From NCBI GenBank assembly GCA_017531845.1, contig JAFXKI010000003.1, positions 96,354 to 160,353 of the forward strand: a stretch of 64,000 nt of DNA, in the 5' to 3' direction. Within the stretch, counting starts at the first letter, position 1. The number at the start of each line of letters is the position of its first letter. Positions 41,719 to 49,804 of the stretch are shown here, in pieces. The stretch comes from Opitutales bacterium. GTDB lineage: Bacteria; Verrucomicrobiota; Verrucomicrobiia; Opitutales; UBA953. The translations under genes were made by a program, and so were the position numbers. The notes under the pieces are model-generated. The model saw only the letters and a program-made list of their open reading frames with translations. It was not told where the DNA came from and searched no databases.

Positions 41719-42651
41719 ATGATTAAAGAAAAGACCGTCAACGAAGCCGAACTCATAGCCAAAGCCAGTGTTCTTTTGGAAGCGCTTCCTTATATTCAGC
41801 GTTTCCACGACTCCGTTTTTGTTGTCAAATACGGAGGAAGTTTTATGGATTCCGACGATCCCGCCACGCGGGAACGCGTCGCCTCCGACATCGTTTTTCT
41901 TAATTCAGTCGGTATCAAGGTCGTCGTCGTCCACGGCGGAGGCAAGGCGATCACTCGCGCAATGGCAAAAACCGATATCACGCCGCAGTGGCGTAACGGT
42001 ATCCGCGTCACGGACGCGCGCACGATTAAAATCGTCGAAGATACGCTCAACAACGAAATCAACTCCGATATCTGCCGCCTCATCGAAAAACACAAAGGCA
42101 CGCCCGTCGGCATGCCCGGCAACCTCGTGAACGTTTGTGAAAAACTTTGCGCGACAGATGAAAACGGAAATCCCATCGACCTCGGCTTCGTCGGCGACAT
42201 CAAATCCGTTAAAACCAAAATCATCAAAAAGGCACTCAACGAAGGAAAAATCCCAGTGATTTCGCCGATTGCGCTCGACATCAACGACCAGCCTTACAAT
42301 ACCAATGCGGACGCCGCCGCAAGTGCCGTCGCGAGCGCGCTCAAAGCTCGGCGCTTAGTGTTCATGTCCGACGTTCCCGGATTGCTTGCCGACCCGAAAG
42401 ATCCGGAAACACTCATTTCCACGCTACGTGTTCACGAAGTGCCCGGCTTGAAAAAATCCGGCGTAATTTCCTCAGGAATGATTCCGAAAGTGGATTCCGC
42501 CGTGCGAGCGCTTCAAAGCGGTGTTCGCCGCGTACACTTCATCGACGGTCGCACGCCGCATTCCCTGCTTTTGGAAATCTTTACGGACAAAGGCGTCGGC
42601 ACGGAAATCGTTCATCCGGATGTCGTCCTTAAGCCCGCTTCTGCCGCCTGA
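41719..42651 (+). CDS. argB: Acetylglutamate kinase
   Basis: ArgB phosphorylates N-acetylglutamate in arginine synthesis. The amino-acid kinase fold shows VVKYGGSFM near 34, [10 protein letters not shown] near 74, and [14 protein letters not shown] near 192. The N-terminal helix ([18 protein letters not shown]) is the element that carries arginine feedback inhibition in hexameric enzymes, so arginine sensitivity is likely. At 310 residues it is complete. No other arg gene is adjacent. A strong bidirectional terminator follows. Confidence 0.95.
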   Translation: MIKEKTVNEAELIAKASVLLEALPYIQRFHDSVFVVKYGGSFMDSDDPATRERVASDIVFLNSVGIKVVVVHGGGKAITRAMAKTDITPQWRNGIRVTDARTIKIVEDTLNNEINSDICRLIEKHKGTPVGMPGNLVNVCEKLCATDENGNPIDLGFVGDIKSVKTKIIKKALNEGKIPVISPIALDINDQPYNTNADAAASAVASALKARRLVFMSDVPGLLADPKDPETLISTLRVHEVPGLKKSGVISSGMIPKVDSAVRALQSGVRRVHFIDGRTPHSLLLEIFTDKGVGTEIVHPDVVLKPASAA

Positions 42652-42672
42652 AGCTTTTTGCCTTCCCGCAAC

Positions 42673-42707
42673 AAAAGTCCCGCGACATCAGCAGTCGCGG
42701 GACTTTT
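42673..42707. terminator. Bidirectional terminator between argB and the NUDIX gene
   Basis: aaaagtcccgcgac (42673-42686) pairs perfectly with gtcgcgggactttt (42694-42707) over a 7-nt loop, followed by tttta. It serves two convergent genes and is not built from the heptamer. Confidence 0.9.
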
Positions 42708-42727
42708 TTAGTGAAAATAAAAAGCTT

Positions 42728-43282
42728 CTACCTCTCCTCGAAATTCGGAGAAAGCATCGACTCTTCGTCCGTGCGAACGGCGTTCCCGTCGCCGCACTGC
42801 GCACGATAAGCCAAAAAGCTTTTATGGTGCGAATCATAAACCGGCCACACCAGAGAGCGATCGCTCGGCGGGATAAACACCGAGTCTATTTCTTCGCGCG
42901 AAAAAAACGCAAACTGCCCTTCATCGATTTCCGGCGGCAGATTTTCAATCGGCTTCAGGCATTCAAACAAAAACATCAGCCAGTGCCCGCTTCCCTCGTA
43001 AGAGCGCTCCGAAACCATTCCGAAAAGATGCAAGTCCGACGCAACGAGGCGCATTCCCGTTTCCTCAAACGCTTCACGGCACGCGCATTCAAACGGCGAT
43101 TCGCCGGTCGCCATTTCCAATTTCCCGCCGACGGGACTCCAGCAACCCTTATTCGGAGCTTTCCGGCGCTGAATCATCAAAAACTTTCCGTTTCCGTCGC
43201 GGATAAAAATCAACACGCTGATTTTAAACGGCAAAACCGCCGACGCTGATAAATTGCCTGCATTGCTCATGTTGCGGCTCAT
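42728..43282 (-). CDS. NUDIX hydrolase
   Basis: This protein of about 184 residues has a NUDIX box, GGKLEMATGES followed by REAFEETGM, with two extra residues before GES relative to the shortest consensus. Nudix enzymes split nucleoside diphosphates linked to another group; the substrate is not inferable. ATG 43282 is preferred over an upstream TTG, and an ATG 12 bp further in is also possible. It lies just upstream of tRNA-Ser, on the opposite strand. Confidence 0.82.
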   Translation of the reverse strand: MSRNMSNAGNLSASAVLPFKISVLIFIRDGNGKFLMIQRRKAPNKGCWSPVGGKLEMATGESPFECACREAFEETGMRLVASDLHLFGMVSERSYEGSGHWLMFLFECLKPIENLPPEIDEGQFAFFSREEIDSVFIPPSDRSLVWPVYDSHHKSFLAYRAQCGDGNAVRTDEESMLSPNFEER

Positions 43283-43389
43283 TATGCGAGGCTCGTTTTC
43301 CCGCTTCAAGCCGCGATTTCCTCTTCAATAAAAATCTTGCCGAAGGCGTTCCCGCCGCTTAGATTTTTGTTTTTCACTCTTTTTCATCT

Positions 43390-43478
<89 letters not shown>

Positions 43479-43481
43479 TTT

Positions 43482-43525
43482 AAAAAGCCCGCAAACCTGC
43501 ATAAATACAGAAATTGCGGGCTTTT
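43482..43525 (+). terminator. Terminator after tRNA-Ser
   Basis: aaaagcccgcaa (43483-43494) pairs with ttgcgggctttt (43514-43525) over a 19-nt loop, with gatttta after. It ends the tRNA transcript. Confidence 0.8.
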
Positions 43526-43685
43526 GATTTTAGTTTTTTGCCGCCGTCGCTTCCGACGGATGGCAAATGTTCGTACGAAGCCGGTTCTTATTTTTTCCGC
43601 GCGAAGCCGCGAGGTTTTTATACGTTCGACAAAAGAAGTTTTGCTTCTTACGGAAACGCTCATACCTCTCCGAGAAAGCGGAATT

Positions 43686-44174
43686 CTACATTGCATCGCG
43701 GGAACGCTCTAAGCGCTCGTGCTCGACTTTCAGACAGCGGTCCGCCACAACATCAAGCCCGGCGGCATAAGCTTTTTCGGCGGCATTTATATCGACAAGA
43801 CGAAGTTGCATCCAAACCGCCTTCGCGCCGATTTTTATCGCCTGATCGACGATTCCGGCAACTTCCGATGTCGGACGAAAAATATCGACGATGTCTACCG
43901 GCTCGTTAACAGAAAGCAAGTCGGGAACGGTCTGCACGTCGAAAATCGTTCCCGCGCGCGGGGTTACGGGAATAATTTTCCAGCCGCGCTCCCGAAAATA
44001 ATCGGCGACAAAGCGGCTTGGTTTCCTCAAATCCGAAGAAATTCCCACGACTGCGATCGTTCCTTTTTTTGAAAGAATACGGCGGATTATTTTTTCATTT
44101 TGAAAACGTTCCTTCTGCCCGGGGCTCAACACGAGCGGAAGGAAACTGCACACAGAATTTTGTGAATCATTCAT
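43686..44174 (-). CDS. CoA-binding (YccU-like) domain protein
   Basis: This 162-residue protein has a Rossmann-type CoA-binding fold: IAVVGISSDLRKPSRFVADYF near 40, WKIIPVTPR, VDIVDIFRP and the C-terminal VVADRCLKVEHERL. Proteins of this family bind CoA or acyl-CoA; a catalytic role is not established. It is the last gene of a seven-gene operon and its start codon overlaps the stop of the enoyl-CoA hydratase gene (TAATG). A regulatory or acyl-CoA-handling role is inferred from that position. Confidence 0.8.
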   Translation of the reverse strand: MNDSQNSVCSFLPLVLSPGQKERFQNEKIIRRILSKKGTIAVVGISSDLRKPSRFVADYFRERGWKIIPVTPRAGTIFDVQTVPDLLSVNEPVDIVDIFRPTSEVAGIVDQAIKIGAKAVWMQLRLVDINAAEKAYAAGLDVVADRCLKVEHERLERSRDAM

Positions 44175-44962
44175 TATTTTTTATTCTCCTCGTTTGCCCA
44201 TACGGGAACGCGTTTTTCGATAAAAGCACAAATACCTTCACAGGCATCGGCAGATTTCAGATTATCTTCCATCACACTCGCCGTGTAAGCGTAAGCATCT
44301 TCAAGCCCGAGTTCGAGCTGTTTGTAAAAAGCCCGCTTTCCGGTCTTTACGGCTACGAACGACTTCGACGCTATTTTCTGCGCAATTTCATCCACGGCGG
44401 CATCCAGCTCTGCCTCGGGAACGAGGCGATTCACCAAACCGAAGCGCAACGCATCTTCCGCCGAAATAAGGTCTCCGAGAAGCAACATTTCCAAAGCGTG
44501 CTTACGGGAAAGATTTCGCGAAAGTGCGACCATTGGCGTAGAGCAAAAAAGCCCTATATTCACGCCGGGCGTGCCGAAGCGTGCGTTGTCGGCGGCGACT
44601 GCCAAATCCGCCGTTGCAACCAGCTGCGCTCCCGCCGCAGTTGCAATGCCCTGAACGCGCGCGATTACCGGCTTGCTCAATTGCGTAATCGTCAGCATGA
44701 GCTTTGCGCAGGCTTCAAAAAGCGTTTTGGCGTAATCACGGGTTTGCGCATGCGTGCGGATTTCTTTCAAATCGTGCCCCGCGCAAAATGCCGGACCGTT
44801 TCCGGCAAGAATGACGACGCGCGTTTTCGCGTCTGATTCCGCTTGCTCGAATGCGGCTTGAAGCTCCCGCAAAGTTTCCAGCGAAAGGCTGTTTCGCGAA
44901 GCCGGTTTATCAATGGTAATGCGGGCAATTCCGCCCGACGAAGTGTAGCTAACTGTATTCAT
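44174..44962 (-). CDS. Enoyl-CoA hydratase/isomerase family protein
   Basis: This crotonase-fold enzyme of 262 residues has the oxyanion-hole segments ILAGNGPAFCAGHDLKE near 55-70 and ATAAGAQLVATADLAVA near 108. The two catalytic Glu positions of classic hydratases are not clearly both present; FGTPGVNIGLFCSTP occupies the second region, so a hydratase, isomerase or hydrolase role is possible. ATG 44962 (MNTVSYTSS) is chosen; longer versions run through the CoA-transferase gene frame. It lies 23 bp after the subunit B gene. Confidence 0.85.
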   Translation of the reverse strand: MNTVSYTSSGGIARITIDKPASRNSLSLETLRELQAAFEQAESDAKTRVVILAGNGPAFCAGHDLKEIRTHAQTRDYAKTLFEACAKLMLTITQLSKPVIARVQGIATAAGAQLVATADLAVAADNARFGTPGVNIGLFCSTPMVALSRNLSRKHALEMLLLGDLISAEDALRFGLVNRLVPEAELDAAVDEIAQKIASKSFVAVKTGKRAFYKQLELGLEDAYAYTASVMEDNLKSADACEGICAFIEKRVPVWANEENKK

Positions 44963-44985
44963 GATTTTTATTTTTAGAAAAGAGT

Positions 44986-45777
44986 TCAACTTTTGCGCAA
45001 CGCACCGGTGATGTCGATTTTTCGAAGAATCGCCAGCTCGCGCGGAGACGGATCCGGAATGAGTGCCGCTTCCGCGCCCAAGCGGATTACCCACCCCGTG
45101 TACTTCCGGATTTCCTCCGGTGAAGAAAACGAAAACCAACCGGAAATCTCAAATTCACAGGTTTCCGGATTCGGTCTCAAAATACCGAGCGTGGTAACAA
45201 TTGCAGACGGTCCGCCGCCGATGAATCCGTAGCGTTCCCGCGCCCCCTTCCCGTCTAAAAATCCGGGAGAAGAAATATAATCAACGCGCTCCACAAAGCG
45301 CTTTCGCTCGTGTGCCGCCATGATAACAAAACGCTTACACCCGCAGGCTATATCGTTCGCTCCGCCCGAGCCGTTAAGCCGCGTTTTCGGAGGCGGGAAC
45401 GTATTTTTCGGAAGTTTTTCACCCCAAATCCCCGTCGTATTCACGTTCCCGAATTTATCTACCTGCGCCGCGCCGACGATGCCGACATCGCAACGACCGG
45501 AAGCGACAAGACAGCCGAGCGCATCTATCGCTCCCGTGAACGCCGTCGCGTTTGAAGAAATCCGCGTGCATTCAATTCCCCAAGGAAGCCCGCCCACAGG
45601 CGTTGCGCCGAAAACGCCGCCTTCAGTAAAACTGCGAAGCGAGGGCGCGTGATTTTCCCGGGCAAAATAACCGGCGAGCATGCTGAGCCCCACGCCGAAG
45701 ATGGCGAGCTCGCCGTCGCGAAGCTCCCTTCCGGTAGCAATCGCCATAGCTTCCTGTCGTGTAAAGTTTGTATCCAT
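44986..45777 (-). CDS. Glutaconate-type CoA-transferase, subunit B
   Basis: Class I CoA-transferase beta subunit, 263 residues. The likely catalytic glutamate is E52 in FTEGG, aligned with E54 of Acidaminococcus GctB (VESG). GSGGANDIACGCKR, RVDYISSPGFLDG and the C-terminal TGWVIRLG are conserved. A retained Glu argues for true CoA transfer rather than the IpdB-like ring hydrolases, which lack it. It lies 3 bp after the alpha-subunit gene. The acyl substrate is unknown. Confidence 0.88.
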   Translation of the reverse strand: MDTNFTRQEAMAIATGRELRDGELAIFGVGLSMLAGYFARENHAPSLRSFTEGGVFGATPVGGLPWGIECTRISSNATAFTGAIDALGCLVASGRCDVGIVGAAQVDKFGNVNTTGIWGEKLPKNTFPPPKTRLNGSGGANDIACGCKRFVIMAAHERKRFVERVDYISSPGFLDGKGARERYGFIGGGPSAIVTTLGILRPNPETCEFEISGWFSFSSPEEIRKYTGWVIRLGAEAALIPDPSPRELAILRKIDITGALRKS

Positions 45778-45780
45778 TTT

Positions 45781-46785
45781 TTATATATTTTTTTGTGTTA
45801 ACGCGGAGTTTTCGATGAGCCTTTCAATTTCGTTTTCCGGCAGGATCCATTTCCGATACGGATCTGCGAGAAATGCACTCGGAGTGCAAACGAGCCGGGC
45901 GATCCTCTCCCGCCCGATGCATTCCCGAAGCGCGTTCGCATTCGCCACCGGATAAACGTATTTTTCGAGATATGCCTGCGTTCCCGCCTCGGTTTTTAAC
46001 GCGGCATTCATTTCAAAAACATGAGTATCATCCGCATCATATAATCCTGCGGAGCCGTTCGGCCAGGCACCGAGCGGTGCCCACGTAACGGCGTCAACAA
46101 TTTCTGCGGGAATCCGCACCAAGTTCGGATATTGGCGAATGCAGTCCGCACTCACAATATGTTCGGCAACGATTATCAGTTTTTTCGCGGAGCGCGAAAG
46201 CTCCACACTGCACCACTCCGAGCCGAGAATAATTGCGTTTCCGGCAGCATCCGCAAAAGGTACGTAAATGACCGCCAGCTCAGGAGAAAGCGGCGAAAGC
46301 GCGCCAAGTTCATTTCCGGAAAACGGATCGCGCACGCGCGGAATTTTCGGCGTTCCCGTGTTGTCGCCCAAAGCTCTTCGCTCGATGTCCGATCCGATGC
46401 AAATCCTCGCCGGAAAAAACGGTAAATTCAACGCCCCGGCAAGAAAGCGCAAAGGCATTGCAAGATTAGAATAATCCTCCCAAACCGCGTTCCCGCTTTC
46501 CACCGCTCGACGGATTCCGTTCGAAAATCCGAAAACTTCAAGCCCCGAAAAACCGCCTTCCATTTTGGAAACGGCTCCCGCGCCGCAAAGCAAATTCAGA
46601 GCCGAAGAAGCGCAAGTGCTGACGACATGCAGGTTTTTGCGGTTTTGGCGAATCAGCTCCCGCGCGAACGCCACCGGCTCCGCTCCGACCGGAAGCCCGT
46701 TCGTCGCAATTTGCTGTCCGTCGTGCGTAAAACGCCTCACCGCCTCATCAAGGCGAATCAATTTATTAAAAATTTCAGAACTCAT
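45781..46785 (-). CDS. Glutaconate-type CoA-transferase, subunit A
   Basis: Alpha subunit of the class I CoA-transferase, 334 residues. Family features include DGQQIATNGLPVGAEPVAFARELIRQ, VVSTCASSALNLLCGAGAVSKMEGGFSG written here only in part, and the segment YVPFADAAGNAIILGSEW. ATG 46785 (MSSEIFNK) is used; the preceding TTG is weaker. The start overlaps the stop of the ABC permease gene by 4 bp (ATGA), which firmly ties the transporter to the CoA-transferase. Confidence 0.88.
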   Translation of the reverse strand: MSSEIFNKLIRLDEAVRRFTHDGQQIATNGLPVGAEPVAFARELIRQNRKNLHVVSTCASSALNLLCGAGAVSKMEGGFSGLEVFGFSNGIRRAVESGNAVWEDYSNLAMPLRFLAGALNLPFFPARICIGSDIERRALGDNTGTPKIPRVRDPFSGNELGALSPLSPELAVIYVPFADAAGNAIILGSEWCSVELSRSAKKLIIVAEHIVSADCIRQYPNLVRIPAEIVDAVTWAPLGAWPNGSAGLYDADDTHVFEMNAALKTEAGTQAYLEKYVYPVANANALRECIGRERIARLVCTPSAFLADPYRKWILPENEIERLIENSALTQKNI

Positions 46786-47552
46786 GATTTTTTCCAAAAA
46801 ATAATGCGATGTTTAAGAAAATCGAGAAACGCGCTGCATAAAAATACGACAACGCCCACGTAAAAAATCCCCGCCACCATCCGCGTGTATTCCGCATAGT
46901 CTGCAGAAAGTTGAACGAAGCGACCAAGCCCCGAAGACGCGCCGAAAAGCTCCGCAACCGTCAGCAAAATAAAAGAAAATACAAGCCCGATTCCTATTCC
47001 CGAAAAAATATGCGGTAACGCCCCCGGAAGAACGATCTTCAGCCGATACTCCCAAGCACCGAGTTCAAGTGTTTGCGCGTTTTCGCGAAAATGCGCAGGC
47101 AAATGATTCGCTCCCGCCATCGCGTTTAAAAATATCGGCCAAAACGCGCCAATGAAAATGACGAAGCCTGCCGCCGTATCAAAGCCCGGAAGAAGCGCAA
47201 TCGCATACGGAATGTAAATCGTCGTCGGAATCGGAGCCGCAAAGCGAGAAAACGGACTCAAAAGCCTCCCGACCCACGGCGTCGTTCCCGCGAGAATTCC
47301 GAGCACCGTCCCGAAAAAAATCGCCGCCAGGAATGCCGGAAGTAAGATGCAAAACGACGAGAGCGTTCCCGCCCAAAGCTCGGGAAACGAGTCCCGGAGA
47401 GAGAGCCCAACCTCTTTCGGCGTCGGAAACAGGTAATCCGCATCAAACGAAAATTGTGTCGAAGCGATGCTCCACAAGCAAAAAAGTCCGAGCAAAAACA
47501 ACCAGCCCTCTTTTTTGCGTATTGAAAAAACAGATACAATACTTTTTTTCAT
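46782..47552 (-). CDS. NitT/TauT-family ABC transporter permease
   Basis: Membrane subunit of an SsuC/TauC-like importer, 256 residues with about six transmembrane segments. The cytoplasmic EAA loop is seen as ENAQTLELGAWEYRLKIVLPGALPHIFSG. The family imports sulfonates, nitrate, pyrimidine precursors, aromatic acids and similar small anions. It lies 30 bp after the ATPase gene and overlaps the CoA-transferase alpha gene by 4 bp. Confidence 0.88.
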   Translation of the reverse strand: MKKSIVSVFSIRKKEGWLFLLGLFCLWSIASTQFSFDADYLFPTPKEVGLSLRDSFPELWAGTLSSFCILLPAFLAAIFFGTVLGILAGTTPWVGRLLSPFSRFAAPIPTTIYIPYAIALLPGFDTAAGFVIFIGAFWPIFLNAMAGANHLPAHFRENAQTLELGAWEYRLKIVLPGALPHIFSGIGIGLVFSFILLTVAELFGASSGLGRFVQLSADYAEYTRMVAGIFYVGVVVFLCSAFLDFLKHRIIFWKKS

Positions 47553-47582
47553 TTTTCTAATTTTTTCTTTTTTAAAACTTTC

Positions 47583-48428
47583 TTAAATTCCGTCTCCGCC
47601 GCCATTGACGATTCCGCCGAGCGCGCGGTTTATTTCGTCCCGGAAACGCTTTTGGATCCGCTCACGCAATCGGGAAAAGTCCCCGGAATTTTCAAGCGCC
47701 CGGCGGGAACGCGGACGCGGAATATCAACTCGGATTTCGTCTATAATTCCCGCCGGCGAAGAGCCGAGCACGACGATGCGGTCGCTTAACAATATTGCCT
47801 CATCTATATCGTGTGTAACGAAAATGACGGTTTTGGCATCCTCCGAAGCATTTCGCCAAACCGAAAGCAACAAGTCCTGCAGGCGGGAACGGTTCACGGG
47901 ATCCAACGCTCCGAACGGTTCGTCCATCAGCAACACGGGAGCACCGATCGCCAGAGCCCTCGCAATTGCACCGCGCTGTTGCATCCCGCCGGAGAGCTCG
48001 AACGGATATTTTTTTGACGCATCCGCTAAGCCGACCTGCTCCAAATACGTTTCCGATAAGCTGCGCCGCTCCGCCCGGCTGAGCTTCGGATGAGCTTTTT
48101 TTATCGCCAGAGCAATGTTTTCACACAGGGAAAACCACGGGAACAGCGAGTAATTTTGAAAAACGAAACTGCGTTGCAGGGACGGTTTCCCGACCGGATT
48201 TCCGTGGTCAAAAACGTGCCCCGCAGTCGGTTTTTCCAAGCCCGCAATCAGGCGCAAGAGCGTCGTTTTCCCGCTCCCGCTCGCGCCGAGCAGAGAAACA
48301 AACTCTCCGCTACGGACGCGCAAATTAATGTCGCGCAAAATTGTTTTTTCGCCATAAGAGAAACGGAGGTTTTCGATGCGGATCGCGTCGCGTTCCCGCG
48401 TTGTGCGGCATGAGAGTTTTTCGTTCAT
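47583..48428 (-). CDS. NitT/TauT-family ABC transporter ATPase
   Basis: SsuB/TauB-like ATPase, 281 residues. Walker A is GASGSGKTT near 53, the signature is ELSGGMQQRGAIARAL near 145, Walker B is VLLMDEPFGALDP, and the switch His lies in VTHDIDEA. It starts 11 bp after the binding-protein gene. An unusual glycine-rich tail (GGIVNGGGDGI) ends the chain. Confidence 0.92.
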   Translation of the reverse strand: MNEKLSCRTTRERDAIRIENLRFSYGEKTILRDINLRVRSGEFVSLLGASGSGKTTLLRLIAGLEKPTAGHVFDHGNPVGKPSLQRSFVFQNYSLFPWFSLCENIALAIKKAHPKLSRAERRSLSETYLEQVGLADASKKYPFELSGGMQQRGAIARALAIGAPVLLMDEPFGALDPVNRSRLQDLLLSVWRNASEDAKTVIFVTHDIDEAILLSDRIVVLGSSPAGIIDEIRVDIPRPRSRRALENSGDFSRLRERIQKRFRDEINRALGGIVNGGGDGI

Positions 48429-48439
48429 TTTTTAATGAA

Positions 48440-49489
48440 TCAATTTGCGTTCGTGCGGGGAAAGTTACGTTGCTCGAAGACACTTTGAAGTTCTTTCCAA
48501 AACGGCTCACTCGGGTCTTCCTCAATCAGACTTTTGAGAGCCTGCCCGTAAAGTTCGACATCAACGATCTCGGCAACATTTATATCTTTGGTGGCAAAAC
48601 CGCTACTGCGAATCGCTTTCCAAAAAGCTTCAAGCCCATGCAGATTCGGATCCGTCGTTTGGTCGAGAAAGCCTTCGTAAAACCCGCGATAAATCGTCTC
48701 GGCGTCTATTTCAAAATATTTTTGAATATGTTCGACGGTTTTTTCACGGTGTGTCCGTGCAAATTTTTCCGCCTTCAAAAAAGCTCGAAGAAACTTTATC
48801 CAAACCTGCGGATTATTTTTTACGGAAGAAGTATTGACCGTGAGCCTGCAGCACGGATGCCCCGGATAAAGTTCCCGGCTGCGCACGGCGACGAAAAGCC
48901 CTGCCTGCTCCGCACGGATATCGTAAGGTCCCCAAGTAATTCCGGCATCAACCTGCCCTGTGCGCACCGCCTCTTGAACCGCCGGCGGATTTTTCAGCTC
49001 AAAAAGGCGAACATCTTTTTTCCAGTCCAAGCCGGCTTCGGAAAGTGCACCGCGTAGAATCGCGTCCCCACTGGAAAGGCGCACCGTTGCGATTTTTTTT
49101 CCTTTTAAATCGGCAATGCTTTTTAGCGTTTCCGCGTTTTTCTTCGTCGTAAAAATTGCGGCATCCTCTCCCATCACGCCGCCGATAATCCGCAAATCCG
49201 CGCCGCGAGAAGCGTGCAGAAGCGGAGCCGAGGTTCCGAACGCGGCAACATCCAGCTTTTTTGCACGCAAGGCGGCAAGCCCGTCCGCCGAGTTGGAAAA
49301 TTCAACAAGCGTTACCTCCAAGCCTTCATCTTTAAAAAAGCCTTCCTCCTGGGCTATGAAAAACTTGGCATGCCCGGTTATCGGCAAATAACCGGCACGC
49401 ACGGGAACGCGCGCTTCGCTCGCATTTGCGGGAACGCAAACCGTAAGCAACGCGAGTAAAACGGAATTGAGGGATTTTTTTATGCTCAT
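48440..49489 (-). CDS. NitT/TauT-family ABC substrate-binding protein
   Basis: Periplasmic binding protein of 349 residues with a Sec signal peptide (SVLLALLTVCVPANA). The SsuA/ThiY-type domain starts VRAGYLPITGHAKFFIAQEEGFF and continues with VTLVEFSNSADGLAALRAKKLDVAAFG. ATG 49489 (MSIKKSLNS) is selected because it gives a normal signal peptide; an upstream in-frame start would run through a terminator-like hairpin. It is the first gene of the operon, and its 5' leader carries a candidate attenuator. The ligand is unknown. Confidence 0.87.
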   Translation of the reverse strand: MSIKKSLNSVLLALLTVCVPANASEARVPVRAGYLPITGHAKFFIAQEEGFFKDEGLEVTLVEFSNSADGLAALRAKKLDVAAFGTSAPLLHASRGADLRIIGGVMGEDAAIFTTKKNAETLKSIADLKGKKIATVRLSSGDAILRGALSEAGLDWKKDVRLFELKNPPAVQEAVRTGQVDAGITWGPYDIRAEQAGLFVAVRSRELYPGHPCCRLTVNTSSVKNNPQVWIKFLRAFLKAEKFARTHREKTVEHIQKYFEIDAETIYRGFYEGFLDQTTDPNLHGLEAFWKAIRSSGFATKDINVAEIVDVELYGQALKSLIEEDPSEPFWKELQSVFEQRNFPRTNAN

Positions 49490-49540
49490 GTGTTTTGTAT
49501 TGAATCGTTGGTTTTTAGTGAAAAAGGAATTTTCGGACGC

Positions 49541-49570
49541 AAAAAAAGGAGGCACGTTTTTCGCACCTCC
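49541..49570 (-). terminator. Candidate transcription attenuator in the ABC/CoA-transferase leader
   Basis: In the minus-strand RNA, GGAGGUGCG (49570-49562) pairs with CGUGCCUCC (49556-49548) as a 9-bp stem with two G-U pairs and an AAAAA loop, followed by seven Us (49547-49541). On the plus strand the same positions are mismatches, so it works in the operon's direction. It lies 52 bp before the first gene, which is where an attenuator rather than an end-of-gene terminator would lie. The 12-13 bp repeat aaccaacgattc flanks it on both sides. Confidence 0.7.
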
Positions 49571-49591
49571 CTAGAAACCGGAATCGTTGGT

Positions 49592-49651
49592 TTATACGCA
49601 ACAAAACGTTGCCGAGGCGCGAATTTTAATTTCACACATCGACATCATCAT
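49592..49651 (-). CDS. Possible Cys-rich leader peptide
   Basis: A short open frame reads MMMSMCEIKIRASATFCCV and stop, ending 22 nt before the attenuator hairpin. It has Cys at position 6 and a Cys-Cys pair at 17-18 directly before the end. Its codons for R11-S13 contain CGCGCCTC (49621-49614), which can pair over 8 bp with GAGGTGCG (49569-49562), the 5' arm of the terminator. That pairing would exclude the terminator. Translation is unproven, there is no Shine-Dalgarno sequence, and any of the first ATGs could be the start. Confidence 0.4.
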   Translation of the reverse strand: MMMSMCEIKIRASATFCCV

Positions 49652-49804
49652 CTTCGCATTTGCGAGAAATTTGAAAGTTCGTTTCGTCATTGCTGATAAA
49701 AAACCGATAAATATTCTATCAAAATGGTAATGTTTTGTTTTTGAGTCAACAGATTTTTTTTCCTCGCCGAAAAAAGAGCCGCGGAATGCTCTTTTGCACC
49801 GTTA

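Noticed and set aside
44963..45139. A longer start for the enoyl-CoA hydratase gene
   Set aside because: The added 59 residues overlap the CoA-transferase subunit B gene and have no crotonase similarity; ATG 44962 aligns with the family.
49490..49804. A known metabolite riboswitch upstream of the ABC operon
   Set aside because: No core of the common classes (SAM, TPP, cobalamin, glycine, T-box) could be recognised; the leader-peptide/attenuator reading fits the sequence better.
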